Assembly: GCF_004307015.1 (NCBI RefSeq)
Contig: NZ_SIJL01000002.1
Location: 156,417-220,416, forward strand
DNA: 64,000 nucleotides
From: Thermus thermamylovorans
GTDB taxonomy: Bacteria > Deinococcota > Deinococci > Deinococcales > Thermaceae
Direction: 5' to 3'
Shown here: positions 18,898 to 27,359 of the stretch, in pieces
How positions within the stretch are numbered: position 1 is the first letter of the stretch
Layout of the letters: each line of letters starts with the position of its first letter
The notes under the pieces: model-generated
Seen by the model: only the letters and a program-made list of their open reading frames with translations
What the model was told of the DNA's origin: nothing
Database searches by the model: none
Translations under genes and position numbers: made by a program

Positions 18898-18926
18898 TTG
18901 CCGCAAAAGGGGGGAGGCCTTAGACT
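18898..18926 (+). promoter_or_regulatory. Promoter of rpmE
   Basis: TTGCCG (18898-18903), 17-nt spacer, TAGACT (18921-18926). The leader from about 18933 carries a 7-bp hairpin, CGCACGG (18940-18946) with CCGTGCG (18953-18959), ending one base before the Shine-Dalgarno AAGGAGG (18961-18967). Confidence 0.7.
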
Positions 18927-18972
18927 GAGGGGCGGTCCGCGCACGGCCAAGACCGTGCGGAAGGAGGCGAAG

Positions 18973-19188
18973 GTGAAAGAGGGCATCCATCCCAAGCTGG
19001 TACCCGCCCGCATCGTCTGCGGGTGCGGCAACGTCATCCACACCTACTCCACCCGGTCGGAGATCCACGTGGAGGTCTGCAGCAATTGCCATCCCTTCTA
19101 CACCGGGCAGCAGCGCTTTGTGGACACCGAGGGGCGGGTGGAGCGCTTTCAGCGCCGCTACGGCGACGCCTACCGCAAGGGGCGCTGA
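18973..19188 (+). CDS. rpmE: 50S ribosomal protein L31
   Basis: A 71-residue zinc-type L31 that bridges the ribosomal subunits. The two zinc pairs are visible as CGC in VCGCGNV and CSNC in EVCSNCHPF, followed by the family signature HPFYTGQQRFVDTEGRVERFQRRYG. The GTG start at 18973 lies 5 nt after AAGGAGG. A hairpin in the leader abuts the ribosome site and could be an autoregulatory target, as L31 is known to control its own mRNA in E. coli; that is inference. Confidence 0.95.
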   Translation: MKEGIHPKLVPARIVCGCGNVIHTYSTRSEIHVEVCSNCHPFYTGQQRFVDTEGRVERFQRRYGDAYRKGR

Positions 19189-19274
19189 GGGGCCTCGGGC
19201 CTTCCCAGAGGGCGGGAGGGTCCGGGGCGTGGCCCCCCGCCCGAGGGGTCCCGTAAAATGCCCGCGGAGGAGGG
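19189..19274 (+). other. rpmE-tdk intergenic region with a predicted three-way junction
   Basis: CCTCGGGC (19193-19200) pairs with GCCCGAGG (19239-19246) and encloses two smaller hairpins: CTTCCC/GGGAGG (19201-19206, 19214-19219) and GGGGC/GCCCC (19224-19228, 19232-19236). This may be the rpmE terminator or a structured leader. A TAAAAT hexamer follows at 19254-19259, 15 nt before the tdk ATG, without a good -35. Confidence 0.45.
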
Positions 19275-19853
19275 ATGCCGCCCACCCTGCACCGCCAAGG
19301 ATGGATCGAGGTCATCGCGGGGCCCATGTTCTCCGGCAAGAGCGAGGAGCTCATCCGCCGGGTCAGGCGGGCCCTGATCGCCCGGCAGCGGGTAGCCGTC
19401 TTCAAGCCTCGGTTGGACGACCGCTACCATCCCCGCCATGTGGTGAGCCATGACGGGGAGAGGGTGGAGGCCATCCCCGTGGCCCAGGCGGCGGAGATGG
19501 CGGCCTACCTCGCCCCGCTACCCCAGGTGGTGGCGGTGGACGAGGTGCAGTTTCTGGACCGGGGGCTCGTCCCCCTGGCCGAGGGCCTGGCCCAGGAGGG
19601 GGTGCGGGTGATCCTGGCGGGGCTGGACCTGGACTTCCGGGGGGAGCCCTTCGGCGTCATGCCGGAGCTGCTGGCCCGGGCGGAGTTCGTGGAGAAGCTC
19701 ACCGCCATCTGCCCTCGCTGCGGGGCCTCCGCCACCCGTACCCAGCGCCTGGTGGACGGTAGGCCCGCCCGCTACTCGGACCCCGTGATCCTGGTGGGGG
19801 CTGAGGAGCGCTACGAGCCCCGCTGCCGGGCCTGCCACCAGGTGGTTTACTGA
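19275..19853 (+). CDS. tdk: Thymidine kinase (type II)
   Basis: A 192-residue cytosolic kinase that phosphorylates thymidine for salvage. The P-loop GPMFSGKS is at 16-23, the Walker B/catalytic DEVQF with Glu90, and the lasso region includes [18 protein letters not shown]. Four zinc cysteines are in CPRC and CRAC near the C-terminus. GGAGGAGGG precedes the ATG. Confidence 0.95.
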   Translation: MPPTLHRQGWIEVIAGPMFSGKSEELIRRVRRALIARQRVAVFKPRLDDRYHPRHVVSHDGERVEAIPVAQAAEMAAYLAPLPQVVAVDEVQFLDRGLVPLAEGLAQEGVRVILAGLDLDFRGEPFGVMPELLARAEFVEKLTAICPRCGASATRTQRLVDGRPARYSDPVILVGAEERYEPRCRACHQVVY

Positions 19854-20254
19854 GCCAGGGGCAAGGCCGTTCCCTTGCGCTTCCGGAAGCGCACCTCCAG
19901 CACCCCCTGGCGCAGGGTGGCCTGGGCGGTGCCCTCCTCTATGGGCCCGGGCAGGTCCAGGGTGCGGCGGAAGGTGCCCATGGGCCTTTCCTCCAGGAGG
20001 TAGGTGCCGGGGAGGGGGTGGCGCACCCCGGCCAGGGTGATGCGGCTGCCCTCTTCCAGGAGCTCCAGGTCCTCGGGGCGGACCCCGGGCAGGTCCACCA
20101 GGAGCACGTAGTGGTCCTCGTCCTCCAGGAGGTCGGCCCTGGGGACCCAGGCCGCGGCCTCCTCCCCGGTAAGCCGGTAGGCCAGCTCCGCGATGCGCTC
20201 CTGCAACTCCTTGAGCTTGCGCAGGGTCTCCAGGCGGTCTAGGCGTTCCAACAT
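19847..20254 (-). CDS. Small heat shock protein, Hsp20/alpha-crystallin family
   Basis: A 135-residue chaperone that holds unfolding proteins. After a helical N-terminal arm ([24 protein letters not shown]), the alpha-crystallin domain runs from about residue 47 ([21 protein letters not shown]) to VRFRKR, and a short tail follows. ATG 20254 was chosen since a TATGCT hexamer ends 7 nt upstream, implying a leaderless message; residues upstream read through miaA and show no similarity. Its 3' end overlaps the tdk 3' end by 7 nt. Confidence 0.88.
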   Translation of the reverse strand: MLERLDRLETLRKLKELQERIAELAYRLTGEEAAAWVPRADLLEDEDHYVLLVDLPGVRPEDLELLEEGSRITLAGVRHPLPGTYLLEERPMGTFRRTLDLPGPIEEGTAQATLRQGVLEVRFRKRKGTALPLAQ

Positions 20255-20259
20255 GCCCT

Positions 20260-20269
20260 TAGCATATAA
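20260..20269. promoter_or_regulatory. Overlapping divergent -10 elements of hsp20 and miaA
   Basis: Only 19 bp separate the two start codons. TATGCT on the minus strand (20266-20261) serves hsp20, while TAGCAT (20260-20265) or TATAAG (20264-20269) on the plus strand could serve miaA. No clear -35 was found for either, so the assignment is tentative. Confidence 0.4.
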
Positions 20270-20273
20270 GGAG

Positions 20274-21182
20274 GTGGAAGCCGTCCCCGTCCTCGCCGGT
20301 CCCACGGGAAGCGGCAAAACCCTGCTGGCCCTCCGGCTCGGGGAGGAGCTCCCCCTGGAAGTGGTCTCCGCCGACGCCGCCATGGTCTATCGCGGCCTGG
20401 ACATCGGCACGGACAAGCCGACCCTCGAGGAAAGGGCCCGGGTACCCCACCACCTGGTGGACGCCCTGGAGCCCAGCGAGGCCATGAGCGTGGCCCGGTG
20501 GGTGGGCCTGGCGGAGGGGGCCATCGCCGAGGTCCTGGGCCGGGGGCGGGTGCCCCTGGTGGTGGGGGGGACGGGGTACTACATCCGGGCCCTCTCCGAG
20601 GGGCTTCCCCAGCTCCCCCCGCCGGACCCCGGGGTTCAGGAGGCCCTCTGGCGGGAGCTTACCGCCAGGGGCCTGGAGGCTTTGCTCCGCGAGCTCGCCC
20701 AGGCCAGCCCCGAGGACGCCCGGCGGGTGGGGAGGAATCCCAGGCGGCTCGTGCGGGCCCTCGAGGTCCTGCGCCGAACGGGCCTGCCCCCGGCCCGCTT
20801 CCCCCGGCGCCCGCCCCGCTTCCGCTACCGGAAGCTGGTCCTTTGGCCCGAGCGGGAGTGGCTTTTTCCCAAGCTGGAGGAGAGGGCCAAGCGCCAGTTC
20901 GCCCGGGGGCTGGTGGAGGAGGTGCGGGGCCTTTTGGCCCGCTACCCCACCATCCCCACCGCCCTCCAGGCCATCGGCTACAAGGAGGTGGTGGGGTACC
21001 TCCGGGGGGAGTACGGCCTGGAGGAGGCCCTCCTGCGGGACATCCGGGCGGTGAAGGCCTACGCCCGGCGCCAGTACACCTGGTTCCGCCGCGAGCCGGG
21101 GAATGTGACCTACCTCCCCCGGGGGGGGGAGGCGGCCTACCCCGGGTTCCGGGACTGGCTGGGGCTGCGCTTCGGGCTATAG
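20274..21182 (+). CDS. miaA: tRNA dimethylallyltransferase
   Basis: A 302-residue enzyme that adds a dimethylallyl group to A37 of tRNAs reading UNN codons. The P-loop GPTGSGKT is at 9-16, [16 protein letters not shown] and [16 protein letters not shown] follow, and [10 protein letters not shown] plus [10 protein letters not shown] are conserved C-terminal motifs. GTG 20274 is preceded directly by AAGGAG; the ATG 21 codons before the GTG would read through the hsp20 start. Divergence from a heat shock gene is unusual. Confidence 0.93.
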   Translation: MEAVPVLAGPTGSGKTLLALRLGEELPLEVVSADAAMVYRGLDIGTDKPTLEERARVPHHLVDALEPSEAMSVARWVGLAEGAIAEVLGRGRVPLVVGGTGYYIRALSEGLPQLPPPDPGVQEALWRELTARGLEALLRELAQASPEDARRVGRNPRRLVRALEVLRRTGLPPARFPRRPPRFRYRKLVLWPEREWLFPKLEERAKRQFARGLVEEVRGLLARYPTIPTALQAIGYKEVVGYLRGEYGLEEALLRDIRAVKAYARRQYTWFRREPGNVTYLPRGGEAAYPGFRDWLGLRFGL

Positions 21183-21189
21183 TGGGGGC

Positions 21190-22605
21190 ATGTTGGCCCA
21201 CGAGATCCGCGCCCGGGTGGCGCGGGGGGAGGTCTCCCCCCGGGAGGTGGCCCAGGCCTACCTGGAGCGGGTCCGCCGCTTGGACCCCGGCCTCGGGGCC
21301 TTCCTCAGCCTGAACGGGAGGCTTTTGGAGGAGGCCGAGGCCCTGGACCCTTCCCTCCCCCTGGCGGGCCTCCTTGTGGCCGTCAAGGACAACATCGCCA
21401 CCCAAGGGCTTCCCACCACCGCGGGAAGCCGCCTTCTGGAGGGCTTCCTGCCCCCTTACGAGGCCACGGCGGTGGCCCGGCTCAAGGCCCTCGGGGCCCT
21501 GGTCCTGGGCAAGACCAACCTGGACGAGTTCGGCATGGGCTCCTCCACGGAACACTCCGTCTTCTTCCCCACCAAGAATCCCTTCGACCCCTCCCGGGTG
21601 CCGGGGGGGTCTAGCGGGGGAAGCGCCGCGGCGGTGGCCGCGGACCTGGCCCCCCTGGCCCTGGGCTCGGACACCGGGGGGAGCGTGCGCCAGCCCGCGG
21701 CCTTCTGCGGGGTCTACGGCCTCAAGCCCACCTACGGCCGGGTGAGCCGCTATGGCCTCCTCGCCTACGCCTCGAGCCTGGACCAGATTGGCCCCCTGGC
21801 CCGCTCGGTGCGGGACCTGGCCCTCCTCCTGGACGCGGTGGCCGGACCCGACCCTCGAGACGCCACCAGCCTGGATCAGCCCCCCCGCTTCGGGGAGGCC
21901 CTGGAGGCGCCCCTCCGCCCCTTGCGCCTGGGGGTGGTGCGGGAGGGGCTTTCCGGGAACTCCCGCGGGGTGGAGCGGGCCCTGGAGGAGGCCTTGGGGG
22001 TCTTCCAGGGCCTGGGCTTCGCCGTCAGGGAGGTCTCCTGGCCCGCCCTGCTCCAGGCCCTGGCCGCCTACTACATCCTGGCCCCCGCCGAGGCCAGCGC
22101 CAACCTGGCCCGCTACGACGGGACCCTTTACGGCTACCGGGCGGAAGGGGAGGAGCTTTGGCGGATGGTGGAGGCCACCCGGGCCCGGTTGGGCCTCGAG
22201 GTCAAGCGCCGCATCCTGGTGGGCACTTTCGTCCTCTCCAGCGGCTACTACGAGGCCTACTACGGCCGGGCCCAGGCCTTCCGCCGGCGGCTTAAGGCCG
22301 AGGCCCGGGCCCTCTTCCAGGAGGTGGACCTCCTCCTCCTCCCCACCACCCCCCACCCCGCCTTCCCCCTGGGGAGCAGGCCCGACCCCCTGGCCATGTA
22401 CCGGGAGGACCTCTACACCGTGGGGGCGAGCCTCGCGGGCCTCCCCGCCCTCTCCTTTCCCGCAGGCTTTGAGGAGGGGCTTCCCCTGGGGCTCCAGCTC
22501 CTCGCCCCCTGGGGGGAGGACGAGGGGCTTTTGCGGGCGGCTCTGGCCTTCGAGGAGGCCACGGACCGGGCCTTCCTGAAGGCCCCCCTGGGGGAGGCCC
22601 TGTAG
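21190..22605 (+). CDS. gatA: Glutamyl-tRNA(Gln)/aspartyl-tRNA(Asn) amidotransferase subunit A
   Basis: A 471-residue amidase-signature enzyme that releases ammonia from glutamine for transamidation of mischarged tRNA. The catalytic triad is Lys66 (VAVKDN), the cis-Ser in GGSSGGSA (139-146) and nucleophile Ser165 ([11 protein letters not shown]). [13 protein letters not shown] and SLDQIGP are typical. gatB and gatC are not in the window. It begins 7 nt after miaA. Confidence 0.92.
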   Translation: MLAHEIRARVARGEVSPREVAQAYLERVRRLDPGLGAFLSLNGRLLEEAEALDPSLPLAGLLVAVKDNIATQGLPTTAGSRLLEGFLPPYEATAVARLKALGALVLGKTNLDEFGMGSSTEHSVFFPTKNPFDPSRVPGGSSGGSAAAVAADLAPLALGSDTGGSVRQPAAFCGVYGLKPTYGRVSRYGLLAYASSLDQIGPLARSVRDLALLLDAVAGPDPRDATSLDQPPRFGEALEAPLRPLRLGVVREGLSGNSRGVERALEEALGVFQGLGFAVREVSWPALLQALAAYYILAPAEASANLARYDGTLYGYRAEGEELWRMVEATRARLGLEVKRRILVGTFVLSSGYYEAYYGRAQAFRRRLKAEARALFQEVDLLLLPTTPHPAFPLGSRPDPLAMYREDLYTVGASLAGLPALSFPAGFEEGLPLGLQLLAPWGEDEGLLRAALAFEEATDRAFLKAPLGEAL

Positions 22606-23348
22606 TGGAGGCCGCCTTCCGCTACCGCCTCGCCACCCGCCTGGCCCGGAGGCTCCGGGCCGAGGGGAGGCCCCTGCCCATGGCCGCCCTGGGGGCGGCC
22701 TTGGGGCTCAGGGGGCCGGTGGAGCCCGTGCTCCGCCCTCTTCTGGACGGGCGCTTTCTCCTGGGGGAGGAGGTGGGGCTTTGGGAGTGGCGCTACCCCT
22801 TTCCCCCCCACGGGGAGGCAGTGGTGGTCCTGGACCTGGAGACCACGGGCCTGGCTCCGGGCCTGAACGAGGTCATCGAGCTGGCCCTGGTGCGCCTGGA
22901 AGGGGGAAGGCGGGAGGCTTTTCAGAGCCTGGTGCGCCCGGCGAGGCCCCCGGGCCCCTTCATCCAGCGGCTCACCGGCATACGGGCCCAGGACCTGGAG
23001 GGGGCCCCGCCCCTGGAGGCGGTGCTGGAGCGGGCCTACCCCCTTCTTCAGGGGGCCACCCTGGTGATCCAGAACGCCCCCTTTGACCTCGCCTTTCTCC
23101 GCCCGGCCCTGGAGGCCCTGGGCTACCCTCTGGAGAACCCCGTGGTGGACACCCTCCCCTTGGCCAGAAGGGCCATGCGGGGCCTCAAGGGCTACGGCCT
23201 GGACGCCCTTTCCCAGGTGCTGGAGCTACCCCCCAGAAGGGAGCACCGGGCCCTTATGGACGTGGAGCGCACCCTTGCCGTGGCTTACGAGGTGTATTAT
23301 ATGCTCACTTCAGGGAGTCCCTGCCCCCTACGGGAGCTCGGGAGGTGA
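22605..23348 (+). CDS. DEDDh 3'-5' exonuclease, DNA polymerase III epsilon-like
   Basis: A 247-residue protein. Residues 1-65 form a small helical, possibly winged-helix domain. The exonuclease domain starts at VVVLDLETTG, with Asp77 and Glu79, then NAPFDLAF with Asp161, and EHRALMDVERT with His214 and Asp219, giving a full DEDDh set. It could be a proofreading subunit or a stand-alone repair nuclease. GTG 22605 overlaps the gatA TAG by one base. Its stop is one base before the unknown gene at 23350. Confidence 0.87.
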   Translation: MEAAFRYRLATRLARRLRAEGRPLPMAALGAALGLRGPVEPVLRPLLDGRFLLGEEVGLWEWRYPFPPHGEAVVVLDLETTGLAPGLNEVIELALVRLEGGRREAFQSLVRPARPPGPFIQRLTGIRAQDLEGAPPLEAVLERAYPLLQGATLVIQNAPFDLAFLRPALEALGYPLENPVVDTLPLARRAMRGLKGYGLDALSQVLELPPRREHRALMDVERTLAVAYEVYYMLTSGSPCPLRELGR

Positions 23349-23349
23349 T

Positions 23350-24432
23350 ATGACCGCACGCTATGTGCTGACCAGCACCTGTATCCAGACCGGTACCATG
23401 GCCCTTACGGTCTCCCTGCGCCAGCACCTCCTCGGGCGGGAGCGGGTGCGCTTTGTGGACGAGGAGGGGGAGGTCTACGAGGCCCAGGTGGACTGGAAGG
23501 CCGGGGTGGTGCGGGGGCTTCTGCCCTACTACCGCAAGCGGCGGCTTGCCGTGAACGAGGCCGTCCTCCTCCACTTCCGCGGGGAGGAGGTGGAGCTCAA
23601 GGCGGAGCCCAGGAGCCTGCCCAAGGGCCCCACCCCCGACCCGGGCGCCCAGGCCAGGGAGACCCCCCGTCCCCTGCCCCTGGAGGCGCCCGAGCCCCGG
23701 CCGGAGAAGCGGCGGGTGCGGGTCACCCCCTACCCCAAGGAGGTCCTCTTCCCCCACGAGCCGCGGCCGCTGGAGCCCCCGGGGGTCACCGAGGACCTGA
23801 GGCGGCTCGGTTTCCATCTGGAGGGGGGCCCTCCCTGGGTCTACAAGGCCCCCCTGGGGCGCCGCCAGGTGGCCCTGGCCCTCCTGCGGCCCGGGGAGGG
23901 GGAGGCCGCCGACCTCCGCCCCTTCCGCCAGCAGGGGTTCCACACCGCCTTCCTGGCCCCGGAGTCCCAGAAGGAGGGGGTGCCCGGGGGGGCAGGCTAC
24001 CTCTCTCCGGAGGCGGTGAACCGGCTGGTGCGCCTCAAGGCCCGCTTTCCCCTCTCTCCCCTGGACCTGGAGGATCTCCTCCGCACCGGGCGGGTGGACC
24101 TGGAGGCGGTGGAGGCCCTGGAGGACCGTCTGGTGGCCGAACTCTCCGAGCGGGGGGCCTTCGCCGCCCTCCTCCTCCTCCTGGCCAAAAGGCCTTTGGG
24201 GGAGGTCTTCCTCCTGGCCGACCTGGAGGCCGAGGCCCTGGAGGAGGGGCTGGTCCCCGAGGTGGTGCGCCAAGGGGTGGAGCTCCTCGCCCAGCCCCCC
24301 TTCCTCCTCCTCAAGCGGCTTGCCCCAGGGGAGTTCCTGCTGAGGCAGGAGGTGGAGGAGGCCCTTTCCGACCTGCAGGCCTTCGCCGAGGGGCTCAAGG
24401 GCCGCCTCAGCCGCGTCCGTGGGTCCGTTTGA
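23350..24432 (+). CDS. Uncharacterised 360-residue protein next to exonuclease
   Basis: I do not recognise the family. Residues 1-90 look like a compact beta-rich domain (YVLTSTCIQTGTMALTV, RVRFVDEEGEVYEAQVDW, AVNEAVLLHFRGEEVEL). A proline- and arginine-rich linker spans about 95-150. The C-terminal 200 residues are helical and leucine-rich, with SPLDLEDLLRTGRVDLEAVEAL and LLLLAKRPLGEVFLLADLEAEAL. No membrane segment or signal is present. It follows the DEDDh exonuclease by one base, so they are co-translated. The last 26 nt overlap convergent csaB. Confidence 0.75.
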   Translation: MTARYVLTSTCIQTGTMALTVSLRQHLLGRERVRFVDEEGEVYEAQVDWKAGVVRGLLPYYRKRRLAVNEAVLLHFRGEEVELKAEPRSLPKGPTPDPGAQARETPRPLPLEAPEPRPEKRRVRVTPYPKEVLFPHEPRPLEPPGVTEDLRRLGFHLEGGPPWVYKAPLGRRQVALALLRPGEGEAADLRPFRQQGFHTAFLAPESQKEGVPGGAGYLSPEAVNRLVRLKARFPLSPLDLEDLLRTGRVDLEAVEALEDRLVAELSERGAFAALLLLLAKRPLGEVFLLADLEAEALEEGLVPEVVRQGVELLAQPPFLLLKRLAPGEFLLRQEVEEALSDLQAFAEGLKGRLSRVRGSV

Positions 24433-25399
24433 CCGGGGCCGTTTCCCCTAGCGCCAGGTCGAAGCTCCGCCGGGCCCGCTCCTTGAGGGCCGCCACCTTC
24501 TCCCAGTCGGGGACGCGGCCGTACATGGCCGACTTGGAAAGCTTGATGGGGTCTCCGGGCAGCTCCTGCCAGTAGGCCCCGGCCTCCTTGGCGAAGGCCG
24601 CCACCTTGGGGTCGTAGGCCACCCCGGCAAAGGGGGTGCCCGCGGCCGCAGCCAGCACCAGGCCGTGGAGGCGCATGGAGATCACATACCCCGCCTGGGC
24701 CACCAGGTAGAGAACCCGCCGGGGGTCGGAGGTCTTCTCGATGCGGTGCAGGTAGAAGGTGTTCATCACCGCGTCGTCGTAGCCGGGCTGCAGGAGGAGG
24801 ACCAGGACCTGTCGGCCCTCGTGCACCAGGTGGTTGGCGGTGATGTAGAGGTTCTTCAGGGCCTCCCCCGCTACCCCTGCCCGGGGGATGACCACGACCA
24901 GGTCCTCCTCCCGCCTCACCGGGGGAGGGGAGAGGAGAAGGGCGGGGTCGGCCCCCAAAGCGGCGGGGATCCCCAGCCGCTCCGCGTAGGCCAGGGAGTC
25001 CTGGTCCCGCAGGATCACCGGCACCCCCTTAAGGGCCCGCTGCACCCGCCTTTCCCCGCCGGGGGAAAGGGGCCCCAAGGACTGGTTGAAGACCACCACC
25101 CGCCGGCGGAAGAGGCGGGCCATGCGCAGCACCGAGAGGTAGTAGGTGAGGCTCAGGGCGCTGGTGGCGTCCTGCAAAAGCCCCCCGCCCCCCAGAAGCC
25201 AAAGGTCGGCCCCCAGGAGGGCCAGGGGGTTGAGGCGGTGGGCAGCGCGGATGCCGTGTTCTCCCGCGGTGCGCCGGGGGTCCCCCGAGAGGGCCAGGAC
25301 CTCGTGCCCCCGGGCCCTGAGCTCCCGGGCGATGGCCTCCAGGATGGCCTCGTCCCCGGCGTTTTTGAACCCGTAGTACCCCGCTACCCCGACCACCAT
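24407..25399 (-). CDS. csaB: Polysaccharide pyruvyl transferase CsaB
   Basis: A 330-residue GT-B-like ketal-pyruvyl transferase. GYYGFKNAGDEAIL at the N-terminus, LWLLGGGGLLQD, QSLGPLSP, and VISMRLHGLVLAAAAGTPFAGVAYDPKV are CsaB/PssM hallmarks. In Thermus and Bacillus, CsaB pyruvylates secondary cell-wall polysaccharide so that SLH domains of S-layer and envelope proteins can bind. It overlaps the upstream DUF5693 gene by 16 nt and the unknown plus-strand gene by 26 nt. Confidence 0.9.
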   Translation of the reverse strand: MVVGVAGYYGFKNAGDEAILEAIARELRARGHEVLALSGDPRRTAGEHGIRAAHRLNPLALLGADLWLLGGGGLLQDATSALSLTYYLSVLRMARLFRRRVVVFNQSLGPLSPGGERRVQRALKGVPVILRDQDSLAYAERLGIPAALGADPALLLSPPPVRREEDLVVVIPRAGVAGEALKNLYITANHLVHEGRQVLVLLLQPGYDDAVMNTFYLHRIEKTSDPRRVLYLVAQAGYVISMRLHGLVLAAAAGTPFAGVAYDPKVAAFAKEAGAYWQELPGDPIKLSKSAMYGRVPDWEKVAALKERARRSFDLALGETAPVKRTHGRG

Positions 25400-27081
25400 G
25401 CCCTAAGCCTCCTTACCAGGATAACCCCGGCGAGCCCCAGGAGAAGCCCCACCAGGGCGCCATTGACCACCCGGGCCAGGGAGACGGGGAGGGGGGTGTG
25501 GTAGTGGCCGAAGGTGTTGAGGATGGAGGCCATGCCGATGGCCGCCAGGAAGAGGAGGCCGTTTTGCACCCAGCGGGGCCAGGGGAGGAGGAGGGCTATG
25601 GGGAAGAGGGCGTGGCCGAAGACCTCCTTGAACCGGGGGCGGACCATGAGCTCCTGGAGGAGGCTCCGGAGCCGGAGCTCCAGCTCGGGGACGATGGGGG
25701 CCTCGTTGCCCCGGCGCAGGAGGGCCAGGAGGAGGAGGAGGAGGGCCAAGGCGGCGAGGGCCACCTCCCCCAGGCGCAAGGGGTGGTGGAAAAGCCGGGC
25801 AAGGGTGCCCCGGAAGTCCCGCTCCAGGAAGCTCAGGGCCACCAGGAGGGGGGGTACCAGGAGGGTGAGGGAGACCCCTCGGAAGGCCTCCAGGCCCAGG
25901 ACCGTCTCCGGCCTGGAGCCCAGGGCGGAGAGGAAGACCGCCCCCGCCAGGGCGTAGCCCAGGGCGCGGAGCCACATCCAGAGGCCGTTCCTGGGCCCGA
26001 GGAAACCCAGGACCGGGAAGACCAGGGCCGCCAGGAGGGCCCCCGCCTGGGGGCCCGCGTACCCCAGGGCCAGGAGGAGGAGGAGAAAGGCCACCAGGGG
26101 CCCGTAGACGGGAAGCCCCAGGGCCAGGAGGCCAAGGCCGGCCGCCACCCCCGCCCAGGCGGCGAGGCGGTAGGGGCTTGGGGTGAAGTCCCGGGGGGTG
26201 GGCTCCCTTATGGGGACGCCGCCGGCCTCGAGGCCCGCCCGCAGCCTCTGGAGGAAGCGCCCCGTCTCCTCAGGGTAGGGGTAGGGCCTCAGGTAGAGGA
26301 GCTGGTGGCCCCGCTCCCGGGCGGCCAGGACGTACTTGTCCGCGGCCTCCTCCGGGGGGAGGGTGAGCTGCCACTCGTAGCGCAGGCTGAAAAGCCGCAG
26401 GAGACCCCCCTCGCGGTAGGCGCCGAGGCCCGGCTGGGGGACACCCTCGATGAGGGCCACGGGGCGGTCCACCAGGGCCTTCGCCTCCCCCAGGCGGTAG
26501 GGGTGGCCCAGGGCCTCCACCCCGGCGAAGACCACCGCGTCCGCTTCCTCGGGCACCAGGGGAAGGCCGGGGTCCAGGCGGCGCAGGCGGTGGTTGAGGG
26601 GGCGCACCGCCACGTAAAACCCTGCCTCCTTGGCCCGTCGCACCTCCGCCAGGGGGTAGAAGGCGGGGAAGGCCAGCACGTCCAGGGGGAAGCCCAGCCA
26701 GGGGCCCACCCGCTCGCTGGGGAGGTCGTAGGCCCGGGAGAGGAGGTCCAGAAGCCAGCCCTCCCCCTGGAGGTAGTACCAGCCGGGCCGGGCGGGGAGC
26801 CCGGCCTCCGCCAGCTCCCTCCCCGGGCGGTAGAGGAGAGCCCCCCGGTCCACCCAGTCCCGCACGGTGCGCTCGGGGAAGGCCACTCCCCCTACCCCCA
26901 GCTCCCGGTAGGCCAGGAGCAGGGCCAAAGGCTCCTGGCCCCGGATGCGGGCCTCGTCCCAGAGGGCCTGTCCGTCCAGGAGGAGGAGGGCCTCCGGCCG
27001 CTCCGCCTCCAGCCTGGGGAGGAGGGCCAGGAGGGAGGGGAGGAGGGCCAGGAGGATCAGGGCGTCCAGGAGGCGCTTCAT
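25384..27081 (-). CDS. DUF5693 multispanning membrane protein, csaB partner
   Basis: A 565-residue protein with an N-terminal membrane segment (about 1-22), a soluble extracytoplasmic domain to about residue 310 (GVGGVAFPERTVRDWVDRG, KYVLAARERGHQLLYLRPYPYPEE), then about eight to ten hydrophobic helices to the C-terminus. This architecture matches DUF5693, found beside csaB in several phyla. A role in export or assembly of the pyruvylated wall polymer is inferred from the overlap with csaB. GGGGAGGGGGG precedes the ATG. Confidence 0.8.
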   Translation of the reverse strand: MKRLLDALILLALLPSLLALLPRLEAERPEALLLLDGQALWDEARIRGQEPLALLLAYRELGVGGVAFPERTVRDWVDRGALLYRPGRELAEAGLPARPGWYYLQGEGWLLDLLSRAYDLPSERVGPWLGFPLDVLAFPAFYPLAEVRRAKEAGFYVAVRPLNHRLRRLDPGLPLVPEEADAVVFAGVEALGHPYRLGEAKALVDRPVALIEGVPQPGLGAYREGGLLRLFSLRYEWQLTLPPEEAADKYVLAARERGHQLLYLRPYPYPEETGRFLQRLRAGLEAGGVPIREPTPRDFTPSPYRLAAWAGVAAGLGLLALGLPVYGPLVAFLLLLLALGYAGPQAGALLAALVFPVLGFLGPRNGLWMWLRALGYALAGAVFLSALGSRPETVLGLEAFRGVSLTLLVPPLLVALSFLERDFRGTLARLFHHPLRLGEVALAALALLLLLLALLRRGNEAPIVPELELRLRSLLQELMVRPRFKEVFGHALFPIALLLPWPRWVQNGLLFLAAIGMASILNTFGHYHTPLPVSLARVVNGALVGLLLGLAGVILVRRLRAWWSG

Positions 27082-27328
27082 GCCCCCCTCCCCGGGGGTG
27101 TCTTCGGGGCTCGGTCCAGGCCGCTCACCCCCCCATCATAAGGGGGGAGCCGCCTCCTCCCCGGGCCCTGGCCCCGGTTTCCCCCTGGGGGCCCCGCGGA
27201 GGCCGCGGGCCCGCCCGCTTCCCCCTATCGGGTCAGGCGGCTCCCGGGCGCGGGCATCTGAGCACCCCGTCGTGGCTTGCGCCACGGCGGGGGCACCAGA
27301 AAGCCGATGGAAAAGCCACCTGAGCCTT
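27082..27328. other. Intergenic region upstream of DUF5693/csaB and downstream of malK
   Basis: No gene was found here. On the minus strand TATGAT (27140-27135) is a good -10 for the DUF5693-csaB operon, with a 46-nt leader and no convincing -35. It is flanked by CCCCCC and GGGGGG that can pair across it. A second hairpin has an 11-bp stem, CCCCGTCGTGG (27265-27275) with CCACGGCGGGG (27282-27292), containing one T-G pair as read on the plus strand. Confidence 0.5.
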
Positions 27329-27358
27329 TGCCTATGGGGCAACCTTGGTGCACAGGCA
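27329..27358. repeat. Conserved-loop hairpin element, copy B
   Basis: TGCCTATG (27329-27336) and CACAGGCA (27351-27358) pair at 7 of 8 positions around the 14-nt loop GGGCAACCTTGGTG. It is related to copy A at 18812-18841. It begins 2 nt after the malK stop codon on the minus strand, so it would be the first structure in that mRNA's 3' end. Confidence 0.6.
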
Positions 27359-27359
27359 C

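Noticed and set aside
27128-27147. CCCCCC-ATCATAA-GGGGGG as an intrinsic terminator
   Set aside because: It has no T-run, and the TATGAT -10 of the csaB operon lies in its loop; a promoter is the better reading.
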